Shown piece by piece: positions 35,748-46,835 of a DNA stretch of 64,000 nucleotides (the first letter of the stretch is position 1; every line of letters begins with the position of its first letter). A program made the translations under genes and the position numbers. The notes below the pieces were generated by a model. It saw nothing but the letters and a program-made list of their open reading frames with translations. It was not told the DNA's origin and did no database searches. Origin of the DNA: Melieria omissa. Its lineage: Eukaryota; Arthropoda; Insecta; Diptera; Ulidiidae. The stretch spans positions 109,129,486 through 109,193,485 of the forward strand of contig OZ020269.1 of NCBI GenBank assembly GCA_963971225.1, in the 5' to 3' direction.

Positions 35748-38080
35748 ATACATACATACATACATATGCATAATTGTACGTCCATAAATTACACATTGCA
35801 CGTAATGCAGTACCTACCTATGTATGTGGATCACTTTTACACCTATCCAGTTAGAATGATAAACATACATACATGGGTATCTACATGTATATACATACAT
35901 ATATGTATATAAACGTGCGTGTGTAACAGCTCGCAACAAACAACGCAACAACACCCCAACAACAATAAGAAGCAGCAACAATAATCGCCACATGCATTTA
36001 ACAAAACCAAATTCACCGCAGGAAAGGAATGGCGCATGCACTCACACTGATGTAATTACACTAAATATCTGTAGAAATTTCGCGCGTTAATGCAAACAAA
36101 TGCTTAGATTGCATTTGATGCGCCGCATGGGTTGTGCAGTGCAGTGCAGTGCGCAGCTCCACCTCGCAGGTCAGCCGCCAAGCAATAGTGAGCAGGCGAG
36201 CTCGCTAAATTAATCGTCCCAACTTCATGTTTAATTTATTTGAAAGCTTACAAACGGCAACAGTAATTGCAACAAAAGCAACACCAATTGCTAGCATAAA
36301 TACCGCGATAGCGACGGCTGCTAGAGAGCGGCACAAAACCTTTAAAAACTGTTGTGCGGACCTACTGCACAAAGTATGACTATGTATGTAGTAATCTGCA
36401 GCACTCACTCGGGGGACCCATTTGCAGTGGCTCGCACAGCAGTTGTAAATAGTTTTGTGTCACTCTCTCGCAACCGTCACTATTATGCGGTTCTCGGTTC
36501 TCTTCTCAGCCAATCGAGTATAGCGCATTGAAGCACACCAGCCCCGAAGACGGCGTTCGGGTACTTTGCAGTAATGACTGGAGTCAGGTTTGTGTGCAGT
36601 GTGCTTGAGTGGATTGGATTTAAGGTAGCAAAGTTAGAAACTTACTAGTGCTGACCTCTAACAACTTCGTGATGGAGCAGGGGTAAGAAAATAAGAAATA
36701 GCAGACGAGCTGCGAAGTATTAATGCGTCGTAATCACACCAAGCAGGCATTAAATGCGTTTTCGCTGTTGCACGTTGTGGAGAGACAACAGCAACAAACG
36801 GGTAAGGTAGGTAGGCACGGAGAGCATTGCAAAAATGTAAGATAAAGCACTTTTAAGTTTTTACAAACTTGTAAATAGAATTACGGCGCAGCTGATTGAT
36901 AAAATGATTGGTTGCACGTGATGTGTGCGTATAGGCGCGTGTGCGTGTCGCTAAAAAAGAAAGGCCGCCACATGCCGCGGCATCCCATGCAGAGTGCAAT
37001 TTCCACAAAATAATTTTCTTCAACGAAATTGTCAATCAACTTGTGTCCGCACTGTCCTACCTATCCTTTTCTTGCATTTATACATACGCATACACGAATA
37101 TACATACAAACATACATATGCACTTGGAAACGTATCCATCAATCCCGTCAAACGGTGGTCGCTGGCTTGTAATAGCCCCAACACAATTCTAATCTTAGTC
37201 AATAATTCAAGGTTCGCGGCAAATCAATCAACAGTCAGTCAGACGGCCAAACAGACTTGCAAGTAGAAAAACGTCAAGTAAAAATGCTTCAACCGATCTT
37301 GACCGACTAATTTCATACCGTGCAGCGACTTTTCCCCGTCACTAGATGGCTGCACAAATCCCATATCTATTGGACGCCATTCGCATTTGGAACTATGCTC
37401 AAGCCTTTATCAATTTCTTTAGCTAGTTTTACGCCAAAGTCTGTTCTGACCTGTTCAAGGGCCCAGTGTGGGAAATAAAAATCGCATCGATTTCATATGT
37501 ACAAGTATGCATACTCCTTGCTGTTTTGGTGTAGGGAGCATTTTTTGGATGCACAGCAATGCATCAATTGCTTGACAATCAGCAACAGTCGAGGGGATGG
37601 CGGCGCTCGCTCAAATAAATATAACGTGGGAACGTTGTAGCACACAGCACTGAATTGCAAGCACAAACAAATAAAATCAACAAACACAAAGCGCCCTCTT
37701 CCCGCCCACTGCACCTAAAAGCGCAGAAATGGCGCAGTGAGCGATCCTTCTTGCAGCATTTCATGCAAAATCATGCCATGGGAACCACGTACAGCATAAT
37801 CTAGAACTATTATCTGCAACTAATGCACAATCATTGAAGATTATTTCGTTTACTGTCAATATAATGCGACTATGTCGAAGACTTTACCTATGGCAGCGTT
37901 GGTGGGCATCAGCGATAAGGTTTATGAAAATGTTGGCGCTACTAGAAGAGTCTTTAGACCAACCACCGGCGGTGATGGCGCCGTGCTCTGCGCATAACAA
38001 AAAGCGAGTGATACATTACTTTGGGTTCTATATCACTGTGTCACCGTTAGCATGAGCCTCGCTTGCACTGTAGCTTCCAA
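35748..38080. other. No gene recognised; ACAT simple repeats
   Basis: ACATACATAC runs lie at 35741-35765 and near 35860-35910. A plus-strand ATGGAGCAG before a donor-like GGGTAAGA sits at about 36672, but no partner exon is seen. GC-richer pockets at 36.1-36.8 kb might be regulatory. Confidence 0.35.
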
Positions 38081-38639
38081 CAGGATTAAAATTCAAAGTC
38101 GAAATTTAAAATCGGTAAAAGAATTTTTAAGTCGGTTCTACATTCCACATGTTCGATCAAATAAATCGATAGCCATGTTTTGTTGGCGGTAACTTGGCCG
38201 TTTGGGTATTCGACAACATTGTAATGTGGAATGAATTTGCACTTCATCCATGGCTTTTCATCATCCCCGATTTCACCCATTTTTGAATGGGCAGCAAACG
38301 TTTTTGTGAGCATCGATCTTCACAAGTTTTATGCAGTCTGCGCTTAGTGTTACTCAGAAAATATTCAGTTATGTTAACTGTAGTTCTTTGCATATCGATC
38401 TTCTGCGGTTTGTCACAGCCTGTAGCGTTTAGTCTGAATGTGCAGCGCTGCTTGTCGCGTGTGACGGTGGCGGTTGCCTCAGATTGGCTTTGTTAGAAGA
38501 CTTCACTGTGCGTCCATGGGGTAATAAGTGTTTCTGCCACGAAATGACTTTCAAAGCATTGCCGCGGCATTGTGGCCATATGAGAAAATCCTGCGTCAGC
38601 TCAAGATTTGTGATTGATATTTCGAACGGACACTCGTAC

Positions 38640-38792
38640 CTTCACCGCTACGTGAGCAGGCTTTGCGGTAAATCGCAGGCGGAATAGTTGCACTGTCGAC
38701 AGTTTATCTTCTTCTGCCAGTTGGGTTTTTGCGGCAGCTAACGAGTTGGCGTTAAATATACGGAACAGATTCGGATCTAACGAGTCTGGCAT
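38640..38792 (-). CDS. Candidate coding exon (51 codons), gene unknown
   Basis: On the minus strand an ATG at 38792 in a good context (ACAACCATGC) opens MPDSLDPNLFRIF, followed by LAAAKTQLAEEDKLSTVQLF and RLRFTAKPAHVAVK. It ends at a good donor, GTGAAG|GTACGAG. Strand and position would suit a first coding exon of the KLF gene. However, the donor leaves phase 0 whereas the KLF exon at 25979 needs one leftover base, so an intermediate exon would be required. I do not recognise the peptide. A chance ORF remains quite possible. Confidence 0.3.
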
Positions 38793-41700
38793 GGTTGTGT
38801 GCGCCTATGCGGCCGGTCAGCGTGTGGTGTGCGTCGTGTGTCGGGAGTAGTGCCAGGCCAGTTAGTTGGCACGAGTCTAATTCAAATTGTTCACCTGTTA
38901 AATCAGCGATTGATGATCTTTTCGTTGTGAGCAAGCAATTCTCGTGTTCAACTGCTTCAAATTTGTTGCATTGATTAACCACAGAGCCACCGCCGATAAC
39001 GTAGTATGCGATGAAACCATCAGTAGATGCTGTATAGGTTTAGCAGACTAAGCTTAATTTGTTTCAGAGTAAGTTAAGTGAGAGAGAGAGAAGAACACTG
39101 ATTTGGTGAAAACGGTGCTAACTGAGTACAAAGTGATGGTGCTGCAGGTGTAGCACTCTGTTACATCCGGAGATAATTGCGCAAGAAACTTTTTGGACTC
39201 TGAATGTATTGAGTACTTTTGTGTGCTTGCATGTAGGTATATGCCTACGAACATGCACTTACATACATATGCGGGCCCTTCAAAGGCGCGCACATTCAGT
39301 GCTTCCTGCTGTGGGCGATCGCGCACATTCTGCGCCTTATCTCTGCCAGTCAATCGGTTACACAGCAACCGTGCTCGGGGAACTATGAGCGCACATGCGT
39401 ACACGGCAAATAAACTTAATTGAATTCTCCCACAGTTCCGCAATAGTTTTCACTATTTGGCTCGGGCTTGCCGCAGTACTTGGCGTTCGCGTGCAACCGA
39501 CACGCGGTATTTCTATCCCCTAGGGTATAGTTTATTTTAAGTTCGGATTTGACTAAACCTAGTTTCGGTCTATGTACGAGTAGTTTTTATAAAAGTTGCT
39601 GTTCGGACTGTTACTGATGGCTGCGCTTTTGCATGGCGCGAACATATCGCATAGAGACAATTGCAATTTTAATGGAGTTTCTTTCGTTCTGGTTGCTGAC
39701 TACTCGGTGTTGATGTTGCTTGCGCAGTGCAATTTTCGTTAGGAGTTTCCATCGCGGCAACGGCCACTTGTGGTATAGTGGGTGCAACGCATCGTTAAGC
39801 ATTTGGGTGCGAAGGTTAAATTTATTCATTCGGGTGGAGTTGGTTAGCACGTATTTCTGTTGGTTTTTGGGTTTCTGGTGCTGCAATAGCGGTGCGCTTT
39901 AATATTGTGTTGTGTGCCATCAGCAGCCTTCCTTCTCTTTTCTGGTACACATGAAAAGGTACCGTGACTCAACCACATAACGTCGTGATTATTATTGAGA
40001 CTTGGCAATTATCCCAGCATCCTCTTTGTAGTGGAATTGCTGCCGCGTAGGCCTCGTCACTCATCATCAGTTAGCCGTTGTATGCAACATTTAACGGTTA
40101 TTTCATGGTCGCATCTTACTTTGCGATTTCGCTTTCCATATTTTGCCGTCAGAGTTGGCCTCAAACTGAAACGGCTGCGACTCAGGGTGATGTTCTTACC
40201 CTCCTCCACCATCCAACGAATTTTGAAAGCAAAAGTGTCGATCGCAAATGGGTCGAAATTGGTGCAAAGCGGCGCTGCAAACTGGTTCGTCACAGTTTCC
40301 CAACCGCCAGACAGATGAGCCGACAAACCTACTGAAAAATAAAAATTTTCCCATGGCGGACACTAGATTCGCAATAAACTTGCGAAATTTGCGCACGAAT
40401 TGGCAATGAAAGAAATGCTGCCGCTGCAACGGCAGTGCGACTTTTGCTCTTGCTGTTTGTATCGTTGTGGCTATGCTAGTGGTTGTTGTTGGTATTATCG
40501 CTACGACTACGCAGAGTCGCACGGTAACAACTGGCGTGTATTCCCAGGCTCAGCCTGCTCGTGTTCGCTTTGTTTACACACTGAGCTATAATGTAGTGAA
40601 TGGTCGATGGGATCTTCAAGGAACGGATGGACAAGTGGTGTTGGTGCAGTACGAGCGCTGCACGAGCTGCAAATTTCGCCTCCAAAATAGAAGTATCGGT
40701 ACATGTGTTCTCTTCTCCGCCTCTCGACGGCGTTCCCGTCACTGCAGCTCAAAAGCGCTGAGCCTAAAACCGAGGGCTCTCTTTTATTCACCTACTGGCC
40801 GTCGTGGGAAAATGTAACCAGTTGTCGCACGTTGCTGTTTTTTTAAATGTTGTTGGCGATCTTGCCAGCTGAATGCGATTATAAAACTGTGTCTTAAAAA
40901 TTATAATTGACAAGAGCTGTGGCTGTGCGGGGGGATGCGCCACGATTGCGGTGTGTGCCTCGTGCTGTGCTCGTTGCGCAAATGGTAAACGCTGCAGATC
41001 AGTACTGAATGTTTGATATTGGTGCTCACGGCTGCTGCTGATTTTTGGATGTTGCTGATGGCGGCTTGTGGGTGATCGGATGTAGAGTGACACCGATACT
41101 CTGTGTGTGCATTAAAGTTTAAAATGTTGGCTGTTTCTTTTCATGCCATACTTGCTCCGGTTTTAATTGTATACTTTGCATTTTGTGTCAAATACTGGGT
41201 TTACAGATTAATTATTGTTTCTATTTCTTGTCTCCATAAACTAAGTATGTATTGACATCTAAGTGGAAACTCTTGATTTATTGTTTAACGTTAATCAAGG
41301 GGTAAATTATAAAAAATACGTTTTAAGTTCTATGACAGTATTTTTTGATTCGCCGTTTCACTTTTAAAGATTTTACCATAAGCTTATATGTGTGACTATA
41401 CTTATGTACATAAATATGTATTGCGAGTATGATCGAATTAAATCTGAGTCTCAATAGTTAACAAAAAAAATCATTCTCTTTGAGTGCAGCAAATCGTTTG
41501 ATTGTTTCTACAATTTTATAACCTTTTGCGTAAACACTACGAAGTATTTTGTTTGGGTGTAGAAGTAATATGCTTGCGCGCGCCTGATTGCAATTTGACA
41601 TCTGCATATGGCAACGACTCTAAAAGTTTTATGATTTTGTCCGTGCAATGTAGAAACAGAACATCAAAATTGATTGGTGCCGTGCTACCAGTGCTGATGT

Positions 41701-42426
41701 TTGTTCATAACCGCTGACCGCTTGTTTGTTCACAATTTTCCGCAGCAGCTTAAGCCACATTAAAATTGTATTTTGAAAGCTTGTGTTATTATTTTTTGTT
41801 ATTGAAAACTGCGCTCAATCAAAAGCTTTTTTATGAGGCACAAATAAAAATTCCGCATCTTGTTGCTAATCCGGACTTGAAGAAACAACTTTTCTAATGG
41901 GAATTGTGGCTTGTTATAGGAGAAAGAACAGAAACTAGCAGTGCTACACGGCTCTGCCTCTTTTTGAAGTAGAGAGCTATGTCATGCGACATTTCCTGAA
42001 GATAGGGTTTAAAGTCCAAGGCCAAGGTTGTGTAAAGTTGTACGGTACATAGGCGGGGCTAATATGCGTTAGTCACTGCAGATATTCTCTGAACAACACT
42101 TTGTTTTCGGGAGTATTTCGATATTTCCTATTTCCTATTTTGTCCATATTTGGAAGTTTCGCTGCCATTTGTAACTCAAATGTGCAAAATTATTCCTCTC
42201 GCCACTCATTCCTCGAACCAGGTATACATGTATTAGGTATCTGTTTTCAAAAATTTGGTTCAAATAAAAAATTACTGCACACATTTTTTTCATTTCCATG
42301 TAATGAAATTACAATAAAATAAGTGGAGCTAGGAAAATACCATTATATGTATATACATGCAAGTACTTACTTGCCTCTTTATATATGTAAGTAACATCTT
42401 TTTGCACACACACGTACACTTATGTA
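38793..42426. other. No gene recognised; several unassigned ORFs
   Basis: The interval has overlapping ORFs of 70 to 130 codons on both strands between 39.0 and 41.1 kb, reflecting GC-richer DNA with few stops. No motif or consistent splice pair was found. From 41.1 to 42.4 kb the DNA is AT-rich. Confidence 0.35.
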
Positions 42427-42650
42427 CAGTGTCGGACAAAACATTTGCAACTACAATGCAATTGTTCAATTTTGCTTTTTTACTGAGTAATTTCTGGACG
42501 TATTAAATTTCTTTTAATTTTGTCTTATTACTAAACATGTCAGTAATTAGTATAAATTACATTTTTGACAAAATCTAGAGTGCTATGCATTTATGCGATT
42601 TAAATTGTAAAACTATTCTAAATTCTGTGCGACAAAACATTTGCAACTTA
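42427..42650 (+). repeat. Left inverted repeat of the Tc1-like element (IR/DR)
   Basis: The outer repeat starts at 42427. The inner direct repeat, GCGACAAAACATTTGCAACT, sits at about 42629-42648. Confidence 0.8.
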
Positions 42651-42813
42651 GTAGCCTGTGCCACATTTTCTTTTGAATTTTTTGAAAATATTTAAGTGGT
42701 TTACCATTATTTGAACTAGTTAAGAGAAAATATTGAATTCCACGTCAGTTGCTGAAATATTTTCAGACGGATCAGTTCAAATATTAATTTAAATAAATTA
42801 ATTATCAGTGTTA

Positions 42814-43826
42814 ATGACAATGGCGCCTGATAAGTTCGGTGAAGCGTTACGCCAGCGCATTATAGACGATTTTAAGAAAGGATATTCTCAGAAAGATATC
42901 TCTGTGAAATATAATGTACATAAATCGCCAGTTTCGCGAATTATTTCACGGTATCGTGCAGATAATACCGTCGCCGTGGTACATCGAGGTGGACGTCCAC
43001 CCAAAACTGATGCACGTACCGATGCAGCCATAACCAGGGAGATAAAAAGAATCCTTTTAAGAGCTCTACGCAGTTAGTAAAAGAAATGCAGCTTCCAATT
43101 TCTGCAAGAACAGTATCCCGACGCCTTGCTGAAGCTGATCTGCGATCATACCGTCCAGCGAGAAAATCACTGATTTTCAAGCGTAATCAACAAAAGCGGT
43201 TGCAGTTCGCAAAAGAACATGTTACGTGGCCAATAAGTAAGTGGAGGTCAGTTCTCTTCAGTGACGAGTCCAAATTCAATATTTTTGGAAGCGATGGCAT
43301 GTCCCGTGTAAGACGACCCAAAGGTAAACGCCTGCAAGCACCGTACTGCATTAAGACGGTTAAACATAGTGGGCATGTTATGGTCTGGGGATGCTTTTCT
43401 GTTGCTGGATTGGGGCCTCTCCATCGGATTACGGGAATAATGGATCAATACGTCTACAAAAAAATCCTGAATACCGTGATGCTTCCGTATGCCGAGTGGG
43501 AAATGCCTTTTGAAGTGGACATTCCAGCAGGAAAACGATCCCAAACATACTTCAAAAACGGTGAAAAAGTGGTTCAAACGGAAAAAAATTAATGTTATGA
43601 GTTGGCCCGCTCAATCCCCAGACCTTAACCCTATCGAAAACCTTTGGGAAATCGTCAAACAACGAATCGATAGGACAAATGTTCCAACTTAGGACGATTT
43701 TTTCTGAGAGTTCAGGAAGCCTGAAACAACATTCCAATGGACGTAGTCAACAACTTAATTGAGTCAATTGAGCCCCGCCGATGTAAAGCAGTAATTGAAA
43801 ACAACGGTTTTGCATCGAAATACTAG
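42814..43826 (+). pseudogene. Tc1-like transposase, frameshifted
   Basis: The protein starts MAPDKFGEALRQRIIDDF (or at the ATG at 42814). It runs through a paired HTH domain (KDISVKYNVHKSPVSRII), a GGRPPKT box, a second HTH (SARTVSRRL), the first catalytic motif FSDESKFNIFG, the Gly-rich box VMVWGCFSVAGLGPL, the second catalytic Asp [11 protein letters not shown] and DLNPIENLW with the catalytic Glu. The full DDE set is therefore still visible. Breaks: a missing base near 43050, an extra base near 43507, an in-frame TAG at 43690 and a TGA near 43730. The tail reads through to NNGFASKY and TAG at 43824. About 340 aa would be expected. It is recently inactivated. Confidence 0.9.
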
Positions 43827-43859
43827 CTTATTTAGTGAAAACATTTGAATTTTCTTTTA

Positions 43860-44080
43860 GTTGCAATTGTTTTGTCGCATTCTGAATATATGCATTTTTA
43901 GTTTTCTTTCTCATGTAAATATATTAAATAAGTAATGTGGTAAAATTATGTTTATATTTCATGCTGGAATGTTTAATATTAAATATAAATTGAAAAAAAC
44001 TGAAAATTTTTAGAAATTACTCTGAACTTTACAATAATATGAGTATTGCATTGTAGTTGCAAATGTTTTGTCCGACACTG
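43860..44080 (-). repeat. Right inverted repeat of the Tc1-like element (IR/DR)
   Basis: The inner repeat is AGTTGCAATTGTTTTGTCGC near 43860 and the outer repeat ends at 44080, mirroring the left side at almost the same spacing (about 220 bp). Confidence 0.8.
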
Positions 44081-44082
44081 TA

Positions 44083-46551
44083 TGTCTGCATGTACATATA
44101 AATGCAACAACTTGCCTTTGTCCTGCGCTTACAGCGGCAAAGCGTACGTCAAGCGCCGTTGATTTGTAAGTTGTTCAGCTGTCACATTCGTCGCTTGAAG
44201 CGTTGATTAAAATTGGCAACACAACATCGAACTAAGCAGACAAGCGCCTCAACTGCCAAGCTCCGCCGGGGCTGTGCACACTACTACACTACTACAAGGG
44301 GCTTGACGGTAGTTGCGTGTATGGCGCGTCAAGTCAATGGAGACGTCGATGATGGTGCGGTGCCTGCGACTGGCGATTATTAGGGCGTCGCGTTGCGTTC
44401 GGAGCTTGGGTGTGAACTTGTAAATAACGTGAGATTTTAGGCCCATTGCTGGGCTTGCCCGTGGACAAACTTCAAGTGCTGCAGTCTGCAAAGGTTGCGG
44501 CAATTTAGAAAGACACAAAACGTGTAGTAAGCGAGCGACGCGGCCACACCAGAGCTTGTCACGTCATGTAGGAGCCAAATCAAAGACTACGCAGGCATGT
44601 TGTTCCATGACGCAGAGGCAGACGCGGTTATTGTGGGCGATCATTAAGAAAGGGAGAAAATTGATTTAAATGAGAGACGTGTAAACAATACTGACTGGCA
44701 AACTGACTGACGCGCCGAGTGGGTGTGGTGTGTGCGCAGCATTGAAAATACAATAAAAGCTACAAGCCACTTGGGCTTGTACGCGGAGAGCATCATTGCA
44801 TACGTGGCCACGCACAAACGAGTCCCCGCCTATGCGTCCAATAAATGAATAGTCATTACCCATATCAGTCAGAACTCATCTTATTCGCGCAGCGGCAATT
44901 TTCAACAATTCTCAGTCATTCAAATTTATACATTTTGAAATCAGCGCGAAATTGTGTAGCATGTAGCGCGCCACAGTGCTACACAACAACCTTGTATTGC
45001 TCCAATAGCAGTTAGCGCCAGTAGCCACCGATAAGTAGTTAGCATCCAGCACTGCGGGCCAGCGTCAGTGGCAACAACAATAAATTATTTATGAAACACC
45101 TCTGGCTCACAAAATAATTTAAATGTCACTTTAATGAAGCTCATAAATTAGCAAATGAGTGCAAGCAAGTGAGGACATGCATGTGCACACTTGCAGACGA
45201 AATGCTAGTAGATAGATGGCTATAAATGGCAACACTGTTTCTTAAATTGCCAGCACAACGCGAATGTGCATTAGACGCAGGCACACACTCACTGGCAGTG
45301 TGACTGCGCGGCGGTTGACAGTCGAGTGGTGAGTGTTGAAATGCATAAAAAGTGCAGCGCACGCAGCAAACATCGGCTCCAGCCACCGAATGCAGTGACT
45401 TTCACAAATAACCTTCAAAAGAACACTGACAGCATGCAACAGTAAAAACCTAACCAGCCAGCCAGCCATCCGGACGACCAACTGACGGACCACCAATCAA
45501 ACGGTCACATAAAAAAGGCACTGAAAGAAAAACCGAATCTGGATAAAAGTGCTATTAGAAAACAATTCTGAATTTTCCCACACTCCACTTCAAAACAGCA
45601 ATTCTTGGCGTCGGTCGGTTGATTGATTGCACTCTGCCCGCGACGTTTTGCTCCACTGTCGAACAGACGTAGAGGCAGGGTATTTATTTATTGTGGAAAA
45701 TGGCAAAATAGCAATGACTAGTGACGAAGGTCACGGCTTGATGCGAAATTTGTATTTGCGAGAAAGGCAAAGGTAGTAAAACTCGTAAGAAAGAAACGAT
45801 TGCTTCGAGGAAATAAGTAAAAAATCGGGGAAAGACATCAAAGGTGTAGGGTATTTGATTCGGATTCAAGGGAGTGAAATTTTATATTTTAGTCAGACAT
45901 GCGCCGCTTAAATCGCCTGATTAACTTTGGCGGCACGCATAAGTTGGCAACATTTTCACGCTTGCTTCTGGCACGATTGTGACCGCCAGAAGCCGATGTT
46001 TAGCCAGTTTAACCGATTGCACCGGATTCGGCAGGTGAGTACCAAAGCCTCGACAGCGGTCTTTTGAATCAGCTACTCGGGGCAGGAAGCAGCTGTTAAG
46101 TGACATGGCGGCAAGGTGCATATTACATACATACATACTTACATAAATACATCTACATTTGTTTGTCTAATTGAATGTGCGCTCCTTTCAACACCTCATT
46201 TGTGGTGACTGTTAGAGTGGCGGCACTGCAGTTAAAGTGCAATTCATTGACAGGTGTTAAAGTGTTAAATCGGTGCTTTCAGTGGTCACTGCAATGAAGG
46301 AATTTTACCGCATAAGTGCTGCGTAACATTTTATTGTGATCCATATCTCACCGGAGATCTTGTTCGGAATGCTACTAGAAATTCTAGCGGCAGCTTCGAT
46401 AATTGATAGTTGTATTTAAAAAAAAATTAATTTCGAATGTGAAAAGGTGTGAATATGAATGCCAAGTTGAACTGAAGAAAGATTGAGTTAACAATATACG
46501 TACATTACAATTTTTTTAATGTGTAGTATTTATGAGTTAGATACTTTCTTG
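44083..46551. other. No gene recognised
   Basis: Mixed-composition DNA with many GC-rich pockets and repeated 'CAGCCAGCCAGCC'-like runs near 45460. ORFs are below 90 codons and lack motifs. It may be intronic or regulatory DNA of the KLF gene. Confidence 0.35.
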
Positions 46552-46553
46552 TA

Positions 46554-46833
46554 CAGGTCTCCCTCGTATAGCGCGGTACTTCTACAACGCGTTTTCGATA
46601 TAACGCGATTTAAAAAAACAGTTTTGTTTTCATTTTGTTTTTTAATTTTTAGATAATGTATGATTTTTGATTTTGAGTTGCAACATCTTTTATTTAGTAC
46701 CTATTTTATTTTGGAAAAATCTTATTGGAACATAACCCTTAAATTTATATGAAAGTTAAGTCTTCTATAACGCGAATCACATAACGCGGAATTTTCCTGG
46801 AACGTAACCACCGCGTTATACGAGGGAGACCTG
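46554..46833. mobile_element. pogo/Tigger-like MITE, 280 bp
   Basis: Ends CAGGTCTCCCTCGTATAGCG and, reversed, CAGGTCTCCCTCGTATAACG match nearly perfectly over about 24 bp, flanked by TA at 46552-46553 and 46834-46835. TA duplication and CAGG(T/C)-type ends with interior TATAACGCG motifs resemble pogo-group elements. Several ATAACGCG(A/G) motifs recur inside. It is non-coding. Confidence 0.8.
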
Positions 46834-46835
46834 TA

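Larger units (their letters stand above)
42427..44080. mobile_element. Tc1-like transposon of the long inverted repeat (IR/DR) type, 1,654 bp
   Basis: Ends CAGTGTCGGACAAAACATTT and its perfect complement are flanked by TA (42425-42426, 44081-44082); the outermost 35 bp or so match completely. A second copy of the GACAAAACATTTGCAACT motif occurs about 200 bp inside each end, which is the IR/DR arrangement of Tc1 elements such as Sleeping Beauty or the Drosophila S element. A nearly full-length but broken transposase occupies the centre on the plus strand. It is the best-preserved transposon in the window. Confidence 0.93.

Noticed and set aside
36672..36690. ATGGAGCAG followed by a GGGTAAGA donor on the plus strand
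   Set aside because: No downstream exon could be paired, so a start codon plus donor alone is not evidence of a gene.
39054..39443. 129-codon minus-strand ORF
   Set aside because: No motif, poor splice context and stop-poor composition; probably chance.
40057..40817. Overlapping ORFs on both strands
   Set aside because: No frame stands out, and none has recognised domains or splice borders.
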